Part shown: positions 25,595 to 34,495 of the stretch, piece after piece
Layout of the letters: the number at the start of each line of letters is the position of its first letter
Numbering within the stretch: the stretch's first letter is position 1
DNA from: Pseudomonas sp. CFBP 13711
GTDB taxonomy: Bacteria > Pseudomonadota > Gammaproteobacteria > Pseudomonadales > Pseudomonadaceae
DNA length: 64,000 bases
Direction of reading: 5' to 3'
Assembly: GCF_014842265.1 (NCBI RefSeq)
Contig: NZ_JACYVI010000008.1
Location: 254,940-318,939 of the forward strand
The notes under the pieces: model-generated
Told to the model about the DNA's origin: nothing
The model's database searches: none
The model's input: only the letters and a program-made list of their open reading frames with translations
Made by a program: the position numbers and the translations under genes

Positions 25595-26680
25595 TCAGCG
25601 CCGAACCAGCAATACCCCCGACTCCATGTGATGGGTATACGGGAACTGATCAAACAGCGCGCAGCGCTCGACCCGGTGGGTGTCGTGCAGTTGGGCGATG
25701 TTTGCGGCCAGGGTTTCCGGGTTGCACGAGATGTACAGAATGCGTTCGAAACGTCGCGTCAGCTCGCAGGTGTCCGGGTCCATGCCGGCGCGGGGTGGGT
25801 CGACGAACACGCTGCCGAAGTCGTAGCTCTTCAGATCGATGCCGGCCAGACGACGGAACGGGCGCACCTCATTCAGCGCTTCGGTCAGCTCTTCCGCCGA
25901 AAGGCGCACCAGCGACACATTATCCACACAGTTGTCCGCCAGGTTACTCAGCGCCGCGTTGACCGAGGTCTTGCTGATCTCGGTCGCCAGCACCTTGCGC
26001 ACGCGGGTCGCCAACGGCAGCGTGAAGTTGCCGTTGCCGCAATACAGCTCCAGCAAATCATCGTCGCGGTCGCCCAGCGCGTCATACGCCCAGCTCAGCA
26101 TTTTCTGGTTCACCGTGCCGTTGGGCTGGGTGAACGCGCCCTCCGGCTGGCGGTAACTGAAGGGCCGGCCGGCGACTTCCAGCTGTTCGGTCACGTAATC
26201 GCGACCGATCACCAGACGCTGCCCCTTCGAACGGCCGATCACGCTGACCTTCAGATCAGCCGCCAATTGCTCGGCCTCGACTTGCCAGGCTTCATCCAGC
26301 GGGCGGTGATAGCACAGCGTGATCATGCCGTCGCCGGCCAGCGTGGTCAGAAAGTCCACCTGAAACAGCTTGTGATTGAGCGTCTTGCTGGCTTCCCAGC
26401 GATCCCGCAGCACCGGCATCAGCGCGTTGATCTGCTGGCTGGCGATGGGGAAATCGTTGATCAGAATCGGCGTGTGTTTGTCGCCCGGCGCGAACATGGC
26501 GTAGTGACGCTTGCCATCGTCGCGCCACAGGCGGAACTCGGCGCGCAGGCGGTAGTGCTCGCTCGGCGAGTCGAAAACCTGAGGTTCCGGCGCCTCGAAA
26601 GGCGCCAGCAGCTCGCGCAGGCGCGCGGCCTTTTCATCGAGCTGAGCGGTGTAGTTTGCAGGGTCGAACGTAGAACTCAT
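25595..26680 (-). CDS. trmA: tRNA (uracil-5-)-methyltransferase
   Basis: SAM-dependent enzyme making 5-methyluridine at position 54 of tRNA, 361 aa. The SAM motif LLELYCGNGNFTLPLA, the segment VFVDPPRAGMD and the catalytic cysteine in ILYISCNPETLA near the C-terminus are all present. The start overlaps the stop of the purine permease gene by four bases. Confidence 0.95.
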   Translation of the reverse strand: MSSTFDPANYTAQLDEKAARLRELLAPFEAPEPQVFDSPSEHYRLRAEFRLWRDDGKRHYAMFAPGDKHTPILINDFPIASQQINALMPVLRDRWEASKTLNHKLFQVDFLTTLAGDGMITLCYHRPLDEAWQVEAEQLAADLKVSVIGRSKGQRLVIGRDYVTEQLEVAGRPFSYRQPEGAFTQPNGTVNQKMLSWAYDALGDRDDDLLELYCGNGNFTLPLATRVRKVLATEISKTSVNAALSNLADNCVDNVSLVRLSAEELTEALNEVRPFRRLAGIDLKSYDFGSVFVDPPRAGMDPDTCELTRRFERILYISCNPETLAANIAQLHDTHRVERCALFDQFPYTHHMESGVLLVRR

Positions 26681-27969
26681 GGATAAAAGCCCAGCTTGAT
26701 CACGAACAGAATCGACAGCACGACCAGTGCCGAATTCAGCTCGCGGCCCCGGCCCGACAACAGCTTGATCACGGTCCAGGAAATGAAGCCAAAGGCGATG
26801 CCGTTGGCGATCGAATAGGTGAACGGCATGGCCAGCGCGGTGATCACCACCGGTGCTGCTTCAGTGATGTCATCCCAGTTGATTTCGGCAAGGCCGGAGG
26901 TCATCAACACGGCCACGAACAGCAGGGCCGGGGCGGTGGCGAATGCCGGAACGCTGCCGGCCAGCGGTGCGAAAAACAGCGCCAAAAGAAACAGCACCGC
27001 CACCACGATGGCCGTTAGACCGGTCCGGCCACCGGCGCTGACGCCCGCCGCCGATTCGATGTAACTGGTGGTGGTCGACGTGCCCAGCAGAGAGCCCGCC
27101 ATCGCGGCGGTGCTGTCGGCGATCAGCGCACGGCCCATTTTCGGCATGTGGCCGTCCTTGCCCATCAGGCCCGCGCGCTTGGCGACGCCGATCAGAGTGC
27201 CGGAGTTGTCGAACAGGTCGACGAACAGGAAAGAGAAAATCACGCTGACCAGACCGATGTTCAGTGCGCCGGGAATGTCCAGCTGCAGGAAGGTCGGCGC
27301 CAGTGAAGGCGGCATCGACACCACGCCGCCAAACGGCGAGAAGCCCATTACGATCGAGATGATGGTCACGGCCAGAATGCCGATCAGCACGGCGCCCCGC
27401 ACTTTCAAAGCTTCCAGCGCCACGATCAGCGCGAAGCCCAGGGCGGCGAGGATCGGGGCCGGTTTGGCCAGATCGCCCAGGCCGACCATCGTGGCAGGGT
27501 TGCTGACCACGATACCGGCGTTGTGCAGCGCAATCAGCGCCAGGAACAGACCGATACCCGCGGCGATGGCCGAGCGCAACGGCAGCGGGATGCTGTTGAT
27601 GATCCATTCGCGGATGCGGAAGATCGACAGCAGGAAAAACATCACTGCCGAAATGAACACCGCGCCCAGCGCCACTTGCCAGGTGTGGCCCATGTGCAGC
27701 ACGACGGTGTAGGTGAAGAAGGCGTTCAGGCCCATGCCCGGCGCGAGGGCGATCGGGTAGTTGGCGATCAGGCCCATCACGGTCGAACCAATGGCCGCGG
27801 CCAGACAGGTGGCGACGAAGATCGCGCCCTTGTCCATGCCGGTCTCGCCAAGGATGCTCGGGTTCACGAACAGGATGTAGGCCATGGCCAGAAAGGTCGT
27901 GACCCCGGCCAGAATTTCGGTGCGCACATTGGTGTTATGTGCCCTGAGTTGAAACAACCGCTCCAGCAT
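26677..27969 (-). CDS. NCS2-family purine permease (AzgA/GhxP type)
   Basis: Proton-linked nucleobase transporter with about 12-14 membrane helices in 430 aa. Typical AzgA-type segments are AGVTTFLAMAYILFVNPSIL near the N-terminus, PGMGLNAFFTYTVV, and GTSTTTSYIESAAGVSAGGRTG in the C-terminal half. Members import adenine, guanine or hypoxanthine. It is coupled to trmA by the four-base overlap. The xanthine-dehydrogenase-like operon next door and the purine deaminases at 59-62 kb fit a purine-use theme. Confidence 0.88.
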   Translation of the reverse strand: MLERLFQLRAHNTNVRTEILAGVTTFLAMAYILFVNPSILGETGMDKGAIFVATCLAAAIGSTVMGLIANYPIALAPGMGLNAFFTYTVVLHMGHTWQVALGAVFISAVMFFLLSIFRIREWIINSIPLPLRSAIAAGIGLFLALIALHNAGIVVSNPATMVGLGDLAKPAPILAALGFALIVALEALKVRGAVLIGILAVTIISIVMGFSPFGGVVSMPPSLAPTFLQLDIPGALNIGLVSVIFSFLFVDLFDNSGTLIGVAKRAGLMGKDGHMPKMGRALIADSTAAMAGSLLGTSTTTSYIESAAGVSAGGRTGLTAIVVAVLFLLALFFAPLAGSVPAFATAPALLFVAVLMTSGLAEINWDDITEAAPVVITALAMPFTYSIANGIAFGFISWTVIKLLSGRGRELNSALVVLSILFVIKLGFYP

Positions 27970-28276
27970 TTAAGGCTCCCCGGTGACGCTCCGCGTCATT
28001 TATGTAGTCGACTGAAACAGCAAAGCACTGCTCACCGAAACGGCTTGCACAAATTCTGCCAGTTGCAAAAAGCCGCGCATCATACCAGCAGCTCCGGGCG
28101 ATGGGGCCTGGCGCTTGTCGCCGGATTGCAAATGTCCGGATCGGCCTTGCGCCAGGCCGGCGCTACGCTGCGTCAAAACGCCCGTCATAAACCCTGAACG
28201 TTTCCGAAACCACACAAGTCGTACCCCTTAAGACGCAGATCACTGCGCTGATCGAGTACCTACCGTGAGGCTTCCC
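27970..28276. other. Divergent intergenic region
   Basis: About 300 bases separating the purine permease and the molybdenum hydroxylase operon. A short GC palindrome (TTGCGCCAGGCCGGCGC at about 28146-28162) is present. No purine-riboswitch pattern or clear regulator site was recognised. Confidence 0.4.
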
Positions 28277-28801
28277 ATGAGTGCAACCAATGAACAGGCG
28301 TTCGCAGGGCATTCCATCGCCCTGACGTTGAACGGCCAGACCCGACAAGTGGACGTACAGCCCTGGACCACGCTGCTGGACATGCTGCGCGAGCAGCTCG
28401 ATCTGGTAGGCACCAAAAAGGGCTGTGACCACGGCCAATGCGGTGCATGCACCGTGCTGCGTGACGGCAAACGCATCAATGCGTGCCTGACCCTGGCGAT
28501 CATGTGTGATGGCGCCGAGCTGACCACGATCGAAGGGCTGGCCAACGGCGACACCCTGCACCCGATGCAACAAGCGTTCATCAAGCACGACGCCTTTCAG
28601 TGCGGCTACTGCACGCCCGGGCAGATCTGCTCGGCAGTGGGCCTGGCCAACGAAGGCCGCGCCAGCACCGATGATGAAGTGAAAGAACTGATGAGCGGCA
28701 ACCTGTGCCGTTGCGGCGCCTACAGCAACATCCGTGCGGCGGTGGTAGAAGTCTTGCCATCGATGAATGCCGCACCGGATCAGGGAGGGCGCGGCCAATG
28801 A
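28277..28801 (+). CDS. 2Fe-2S subunit of a xanthine-dehydrogenase-family hydroxylase (PaoA/YagT-like)
   Basis: Iron-sulphur subunit of 174 aa with two 2Fe-2S centres. The plant-type cluster uses C50, C55, C58 and C70; the second uses C109, C112, C144 and C146 (CGYC and CRC). Start at ATG 28277 with GAGG upstream; a GTG four codons earlier is less likely. Unlike E. coli PaoA it has no twin-arginine leader, so the enzyme is probably cytoplasmic. The stop overlaps the next start (ATGA). Confidence 0.92.
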   Translation: MSATNEQAFAGHSIALTLNGQTRQVDVQPWTTLLDMLREQLDLVGTKKGCDHGQCGACTVLRDGKRINACLTLAIMCDGAELTTIEGLANGDTLHPMQQAFIKHDAFQCGYCTPGQICSAVGLANEGRASTDDEVKELMSGNLCRCGAYSNIRAAVVEVLPSMNAAPDQGGRGQ

Positions 28802-29784
28802 ATCCCTTCAGCTACAGCAAGCCGTCCGACATCACCCAGGCGGTCAACCTCGCAGGCCCTGCCAGTCGTTTCATCGCTGGCGGTACGAACCTGCTGGATT
28901 TGATGAAAGAAAACATCGCCCGCCCCGAGCACCTGATCGACATCACTGGCCTGCCGCTCAAAGACGTTCGCGCAACCGACAGCGGCGGCCTGATGATCGG
29001 CGCGCTGGTGAGCAACGCTGATCTGGCGTGGCACCCGCTGATCGAACGTGACTATCCATTGTTGTCCCAAGCCATTCTGGCGGGCGCCTCGCCGCAGTTG
29101 CGTAACATGGCGAGCACCGGCGGCAACCTGTTGCAGCGTACCCGCTGCTACTACTTCTACGACTCAACCGTGCCGTGCAACAAGCGCGAGCCTGGCACGG
29201 GTTGCCCGGCTAAAGAAGGTCTGAACCGCATCCACGCGATCCTTGGTGCCAGTGATGCCTGCGTCGCGACGCACCCGTCGGACATGTGCGTGGCCTTGGC
29301 TGCGCTCGAAGCCCGCGTGCACGTTCAAGGGCGTGCCGGTGCGCGGGTCATCGAGTTTGCCGACTTCCACCGCTTGCCGGGGGATGCGCCCCAGCGCGAC
29401 AACCAGCTGGCCGACGATGAACTGATTACGGCTGTCGAACTGCCTGCGCCGCGTTTCCAGCAGCACAGCCACTATTTGAAGATCCGTGACCGCGCGTCTT
29501 ACGCCTTTGCCCTGATCTCGGTGGCCGCTGCCGTTGAACTCGATGGCGACGTGATCCGTGATGTGCGCATCGCCTTGGGTGGCGTTGCCCACAAGCCTTG
29601 GCGTGACACGGCCGTCGAGCAGTCGCTCAAGGGTCAGCCGGTCTCGCGGGAAAACTTCGTTGCTGCTGCCGACGCGATGCTGCGCGACGCTCAGCCGCTG
29701 GCGCACAACGCTTTCAAGATCAAGCTGGCCCGCCGCGCGATCGTTCGCGCCTTGAGCGACGCCACCTTGGGAGGGACTGTTTAA
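28798..29784 (+). CDS. FAD-binding subunit of the molybdenum hydroxylase (PaoB/YagS-like)
   Basis: FAD subunit of 328 aa that passes electrons to its acceptor. The FAD-contact motifs are FIAGGTNLLDLM (26-37) and ASTGGNLLQRTRC (105-117). A cysteine-rich insert (C117, C127, C136, C155) matches the position of the extra 4Fe-4S cluster known in PaoB, absent from ordinary xanthine dehydrogenases. The start at 28798 is fixed by the ATGA overlap, and the stop overlaps the next start (TAATG). Confidence 0.9.
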   Translation: MNPFSYSKPSDITQAVNLAGPASRFIAGGTNLLDLMKENIARPEHLIDITGLPLKDVRATDSGGLMIGALVSNADLAWHPLIERDYPLLSQAILAGASPQLRNMASTGGNLLQRTRCYYFYDSTVPCNKREPGTGCPAKEGLNRIHAILGASDACVATHPSDMCVALAALEARVHVQGRAGARVIEFADFHRLPGDAPQRDNQLADDELITAVELPAPRFQQHSHYLKIRDRASYAFALISVAAAVELDGDVIRDVRIALGGVAHKPWRDTAVEQSLKGQPVSRENFVAAADAMLRDAQPLAHNAFKIKLARRAIVRALSDATLGGTV

Positions 29785-32000
29785 TGAACGCCAACACACC
29801 AATCCCGGGAAGCTCCGCGCTGGGCCAACCGATGGACCGCGTCGACGGACGCCTGAAAGTCACCGGCCAGGCCCGCTATGCCGGTGAGTACCCAGAGGCC
29901 GGGTTGCTGCACGGCAGCGTGGTTTCCAGCACTATCGCCTCCGGCCGGGTTGTCAGCATTGATGCCTCCCAGGCGCTGGCGGTGCCCGGCGTGGTGGCGG
30001 TCATCGATCACACCAACCGCCCGCATATCGCCAGTTATGACGAGGACTATCAGGACGCCGACTCTGCGGAAGGCTCACCGTTTCGGCCGTTCTACAACGA
30101 CCGCGTGCTCTACAGCGGCCAGCCCCTGGCGCTGGTGGTGGCGGACACCCTTGAGCTGGCGCGGCATGCCGGTTCCCTCGTGCGCATCGAATACGAAACC
30201 GATTCGCACCAGACCGACCTCAGCGTCGGCCAGAGTGACGCCCACACCGCGCCGGCGGAAACGCCAAAGCCGCGCGGGGATTTTTCGGGCGCATTCGCCC
30301 AGGCCGCAGTGACTGTCGACATCCACTACAGCACGCCCAACGAGCACCACAACCCGATGGAGCCCCACGCGTCGACGGTGTTTTACAAGGCCGACGGCAG
30401 CCTGGAGATTCACGATAAAACCCAGGGCACGCAGAACTGCCAGGACTACCTGCACAGCGTATTCGGCCTTGAGAAAGAAAAGATTCGCGTCCTCGCCGCC
30501 TTCGTCGGTGGCGCCTTCGGTTCCGGCCTGCGCCCGCAATACCAGCTGCCACTGGCCGTGATGGCAGCGCTGAAACTTCAGCGCTCGGTACGCCTGACGC
30601 TGACCCGCCAGCAGATGTTCACCTTCGGCTATCGCCCCCAGACCCTTCAGCACATGCGCCTGGGTGCTTCCAAAGATGGCAAGCTGACAGCGATTGCTCA
30701 CGACGCGATCGGCCAGACCTCGCGTTTCGAAGACTTCACCGAGCACGTCGTTGAATGGAGCGGCATGCTCTATCAGTGCGACAACGTGCAGTTGAGCTAC
30801 CAGCTGGCGCCGCTGGACGTGTATACGCCGCTGGACATGCGCGCACCGGGCGCCGCTTCCGGCATGGTCGCGCTGGAATGCGCCATGGACGAGCTGGCCA
30901 TTGCGGCCGGCATCGACCCGGTGCAGCTGCGGATCGTCAACTTTGCCGACAGCAACGGCAACGAAGCCAAGCCGTATTCCAGCAAGGAACTGCTGGCCTG
31001 TTACGAGCAAGGCGCCGAGCGCTTCGGCTGGAGCAAGCGCAACCCTGAGCCGCGCAGCATGCGTCAGGGCCGTCAGCTAGTGGGTTGGGGCATGGCCGGT
31101 GGTGTGTGGGAAGCCATGCAGATGCCGGCCAGCGCCAAAGCCAGTATCGACAGCACCGGCAAGATCACCGTCAGCAGTGCCACCACTGACATTGGCACCG
31201 GCACGTATACGGTCATGACTCAGATCGCCGCCGAAGCCGCCGGTGTGAATCCGGACGACGTCACCTTCGTGCTGGGTGATTCTTCGCTGCCGACGTCGCC
31301 GTTGCAGGGTGGCTCGTTCACCGTGTCGTCCGTGGGTACTGCCGTACAGCAGGCCTGCCGTGCCTTGCGCGCCAAGCTGCTCGACGCCGTGCGAATGGCG
31401 CATCCGCAATACGCGGTGGTGGACATGGCCGATGTCGGTTACGGCGACGGTTATCTGCTCATCGACGATCAGCGTTTTGCCTATGCCGACATCGTCCGCG
31501 AGTCGTCCCACGAGACGCTGGAAGTCCAGATCGACGCCAAGCCTGACGACAAGCGCGAAGGCTATTCGACGGCGACTCACTCGGCGGTGTTCGTCGAAGT
31601 GTTGGTGGACGAAGACCTGGGCACCATTCGCGTTAATCGTGTGGTGGACGCAGTCGCGGCGGGCCGCGTGGTCAACCCGAAAACCGCGCGCAGCCAGATC
31701 CTCGGCGGCGTGGTCTGGGGCATTGGTCAGGCGTTGCAGGAAGAGAGCCAGACCGACCATACCCTCGGGCGCTTCATGAACCATAGCCTGGCCGAGTACC
31801 ACATCCCGGTGAACGCCGACATCGGTGAGATCGACGTGTTGTTCGTGGAAGAGAACGACGACATCGTCAATGATCTGGGCTCCAAGGGTGTAGGCGAGAT
31901 CGGCATCGTCGGCGTGGCTTCTGCCATCGCCAATGCCATCTTCCACGCCACGGGCAAGCGTGTTCGGGAATTCCCGATTACGCTGGATAAAGTGCTTTAA
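29784..32000 (+). CDS. Molybdopterin-binding catalytic subunit (PaoC/YagR-like aldehyde or purine hydroxylase)
   Basis: Catalytic Mo-cofactor subunit of 738 aa, the PaoC length. N-terminal RVDGRLKVTGQARYAGE is the usual entry to the domain. GGAFGSGLRPQYQ and the C-terminal GSKGVGEIG, with the conserved catalytic Glu at about 705, line the active site. The three genes overlap and form one operon. No XdhC/PaoD-type maturation gene follows. By its subunit split it resembles aldehyde oxidoreductase PaoABC more than xanthine dehydrogenase XdhAB; substrate unresolved. Confidence 0.9.
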   Translation: MNANTPIPGSSALGQPMDRVDGRLKVTGQARYAGEYPEAGLLHGSVVSSTIASGRVVSIDASQALAVPGVVAVIDHTNRPHIASYDEDYQDADSAEGSPFRPFYNDRVLYSGQPLALVVADTLELARHAGSLVRIEYETDSHQTDLSVGQSDAHTAPAETPKPRGDFSGAFAQAAVTVDIHYSTPNEHHNPMEPHASTVFYKADGSLEIHDKTQGTQNCQDYLHSVFGLEKEKIRVLAAFVGGAFGSGLRPQYQLPLAVMAALKLQRSVRLTLTRQQMFTFGYRPQTLQHMRLGASKDGKLTAIAHDAIGQTSRFEDFTEHVVEWSGMLYQCDNVQLSYQLAPLDVYTPLDMRAPGAASGMVALECAMDELAIAAGIDPVQLRIVNFADSNGNEAKPYSSKELLACYEQGAERFGWSKRNPEPRSMRQGRQLVGWGMAGGVWEAMQMPASAKASIDSTGKITVSSATTDIGTGTYTVMTQIAAEAAGVNPDDVTFVLGDSSLPTSPLQGGSFTVSSVGTAVQQACRALRAKLLDAVRMAHPQYAVVDMADVGYGDGYLLIDDQRFAYADIVRESSHETLEVQIDAKPDDKREGYSTATHSAVFVEVLVDEDLGTIRVNRVVDAVAAGRVVNPKTARSQILGGVVWGIGQALQEESQTDHTLGRFMNHSLAEYHIPVNADIGEIDVLFVEENDDIVNDLGSKGVGEIGIVGVASAIANAIFHATGKRVREFPITLDKVL

Positions 32001-32025
32001 CCCACGCCGGACCTTGTAGCCTGAC

Positions 32026-32050
32026 CGTTCCCACGCGCTGCGTGGGAACG
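32026..32050. terminator. Palindromic hairpin, possible operon terminator (repeat family D)
   Basis: A perfect 11-bp stem (CGTTCCCACGC/GCGTGGGAACG) with a 3-nt loop lies 26 bases after the molybdenum hydroxylase operon. It lacks a T-run, and this palindrome is a common Pseudomonas intergenic repeat. Confidence 0.55.
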
Positions 32051-32243
32051 ATCATCTGCTGCTGAACCCCCTTCATTCAATGTCGCCCCAGTGCAAGCAC
32101 AGGTCGCGCTGGTGCGCTTGATGCTCAGGCCTGCTGCGTACCTTGCATCGACGCGGCAGCCATCGAATTGCCGCGGGTCTTCAAGCCTTGAAAAACTGCC
32201 GAAAAGAGCTGAATAAAATAACGAGCCGACCCGAGGAGCACCC

Positions 32244-33185
32244 ATGAAGTCATTTATTCGTCATTTCAGTTGCGCTGTGTTGATGCTGAGCAGCACCGTC
32301 CTGCTGGCGGCGGAACCCGCCAAATGCCAGAACGTGCGCATGGGTGTGGTCAACTGGACAGACGTCGTCGCCACCAGCGCTGTCGCCGAAGTGCTGCTGC
32401 AGAACATGGGGTACGACGTGAAACAGACCAGCGCCGCCCAGCAAATCGTCTTCGGAGGTCTGCGTGACGATCGACTCGACGTCTTCATGGGTTACTGGAA
32501 ACCGGCGATGGACAAGAACATCGCGCCCTTTGTGGCGGCCAATCAGGTCAAGGTGCTCGACGTGCCCAGCATGAGCGATGCCCAGGCAACGCTGGCGGTG
32601 CCGGACTATGTGGCGTCGGGCGGGCTGAAAACCTTCGGCGATATGGCCAGATTCAAGGACAAGCTCGGCGGCAAGATCTACGGCATCGAGCCCGGCACCG
32701 GTGCCAACGCCAACATCAAGGGCATGATCGAGAAGAACCAGTTCGGCCTCGGCGGCTTCCAGTTGGTCGAGTCGGGCGAAGCCGGCATGCTCGCGGCGGT
32801 GCAGCGCGCGATCAAGCGTAACGAATGGGTGGTATTCGTCGGCTGGACCCCGCACCCGATGAACATCAATATGAAGATCTCCTACCTGACCGGCAGCGAA
32901 GACGTGTTCGGCCCGAGCGAAGGCGCGGCGACCGTTTCAGTGGTCACGGCGCCCGATTACGCGGCTCGTTGCCCGAACGTCAGCAAGCTGATGAGCAACC
33001 TGAAGTTCACCGCCGCTCAGGAAAGCCAGATGATGGTGCCGATCATGGACCGCAAGGCGCCGAACGACGTTGCCCGCCAGTGGCTCAAGGATCATCCTGA
33101 AGACATGAAACGCTGGCTGGATGGCGTGACCACCTTCGATGGCAAGGATGCAGCGGCCGCCGTGCAAGTGGCGGTGAACAAGTAA
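32244..33185 (+). CDS. Choline/betaine-type ABC transporter substrate-binding protein (OpuAC family)
   Basis: Periplasmic binding protein of 313 aa with a signal peptide (MKSFIRHFSCAVLMLSSTVLLAA). The OpuAC-like domain includes VRMGVVNWTDVVATSAVAEVLL and DVFMGYWKPAMDKN, whose tryptophans likely form the quaternary-ammonium cage. Similar orphan binding proteins in Pseudomonas (CaiX, BetX and CbcX types) feed a shared Cbc permease. No permease or ATPase gene is adjacent here. The ligand (choline, betaine or carnitine) cannot be decided from sequence. Confidence 0.83.
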   Translation: MKSFIRHFSCAVLMLSSTVLLAAEPAKCQNVRMGVVNWTDVVATSAVAEVLLQNMGYDVKQTSAAQQIVFGGLRDDRLDVFMGYWKPAMDKNIAPFVAANQVKVLDVPSMSDAQATLAVPDYVASGGLKTFGDMARFKDKLGGKIYGIEPGTGANANIKGMIEKNQFGLGGFQLVESGEAGMLAAVQRAIKRNEWVVFVGWTPHPMNINMKISYLTGSEDVFGPSEGAATVSVVTAPDYAARCPNVSKLMSNLKFTAAQESQMMVPIMDRKAPNDVARQWLKDHPEDMKRWLDGVTTFDGKDAAAAVQVAVNK

Positions 33186-33224
33186 ATCAACAGGCCTGGC
33201 CAAGGGCTCGGGCTGGAGCAGCCA

Positions 33225-34160
33225 ATGCCCACGTCTTACCCGTTGTCGCCCGAGATGTCGGCGTTCGTGACCAAAACGCTGAGCTTCAGCAGCGCGTCGG
33301 AGGACATCAACGAGCAGCGCCGTGCGTATGCGCGGATGAGCGAAGCGTTCACACCCGCCCGTCCGGCAAATCTCGATGTCAGGGATTTTGCCCTCGGCGG
33401 CGTGGCGGTGCGCAGTTACCGACCTCGGCGGCTGTCCCTCGAACACCCGGCGCCGTGCGTGATGTATATCCACGGCGGCGGCTGGGTGGTCGGCGATCTG
33501 GATTCCCATGACTTTCTGACCGCAGCCCTGGCGGCCGACCTCAACGCCGTGGTCGTCGCCGTGGATTACCGGCTGGCGCCCGAACACCCGTTTCCCGCAG
33601 GATTCGGTGACTGCCTGGCGGTCTGGCACGCCTTGCAGATTCAGGCGCAGCGGCTGGACATCGACCCGCGTCGCATCGCCATTGCCGGGGACAGCGCCGG
33701 TGGCAATCTCGCCGCTGCAGTGTGTCTGGCGCTGCGCGATTCCGGTGAGCGTCAGCCAGTGGGGCAGGCGCTGATCTACCCCGAACTCGGGGGCGACAAC
33801 GATCTGCCCTCGCGCCGTGAATGCGCGGATGCACCGCTTCTTTCCACCGATGAGCTGGGGTTCTACCGGCAGATGTACATGGCGCCGGACGAACAATCGG
33901 CCTATGCCCGTCCGCTCCACATAGCTGATTTCCATGACCTGGCGCCTGCGTTTATTGCCGTCGCGCAGTTCGACCCGTTGCGTGACGACGGTGTTGCCTA
34001 CGAGCGCGCGCTGCGTGAAGCGGGCGTGCGCACCGAGTTCGATCCCGGTCTCGGGCTGCTTCACGGTAGCCTCAGGGCCAAAGGCCAAGTGCCGGAAGTC
34101 GACGCGCTTTATCAGCGACTGATTTCTGCGCTGATGGGCTTTATTCGCGATCCGTTGTAG
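33225..34160 (+). CDS. Alpha/beta hydrolase, hormone-sensitive-lipase family
   Basis: Cytoplasmic esterase of 311 aa. The oxyanion-hole motif YIHGGGWVVGD (about 81-91), the nucleophile GDSAGG and the C-terminal HGSL histidine mark HSL-family enzymes. It lies 39 bases after the binding-protein gene and may be co-transcribed. It may cleave an ester of the transported compound, but this is only suggested by position. Confidence 0.88.
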   Translation: MPTSYPLSPEMSAFVTKTLSFSSASEDINEQRRAYARMSEAFTPARPANLDVRDFALGGVAVRSYRPRRLSLEHPAPCVMYIHGGGWVVGDLDSHDFLTAALAADLNAVVVAVDYRLAPEHPFPAGFGDCLAVWHALQIQAQRLDIDPRRIAIAGDSAGGNLAAAVCLALRDSGERQPVGQALIYPELGGDNDLPSRRECADAPLLSTDELGFYRQMYMAPDEQSAYARPLHIADFHDLAPAFIAVAQFDPLRDDGVAYERALREAGVRTEFDPGLGLLHGSLRAKGQVPEVDALYQRLISALMGFIRDPL

Positions 34161-34495
34161 GACCTTCTACTAGCGCTTTGTCAGTGCTGCGCTGCAATTC
34201 CACGCACCCTGTTCTGCTTCCCGCCAACTGCACCGCCCTGGCGGGTGAGTCAACTCGCCACGCGACAAAAGACCACGCAGAGCAAGTGCCGAAATGGGAC
34301 TACTCTTTCACTGTCAGCTGACCTGGATCAATGCCCTGGCCTGTATTGATCGAACTGGCCGCCTGACGTATCCCCCGGTCGCGGACCTGAGCACGAATCC
34401 AAGAGAACAAACGCCACACCTCGTACTCAATACACCGGGGGCAGTCGCTGAAGGCCCTGAGTCTGAAGCCAGTTCCACCTGATAGAGGAAGACCT
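34161..34495. promoter_or_regulatory. Promoter region of the cio operon with an inverted repeat
   Basis: 335 bases upstream of cioA hold an inverted repeat GATCAAT (34326-34332) and ATTGATC (34345-34351) separated by 12 nt. Each arm contains one half-site of the Anr/Fnr consensus (TTGAT-N4-ATCAA), but not a full box. Anr controls cioAB in P. aeruginosa, so regulation at this spot is plausible, not shown. Confidence 0.45.
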
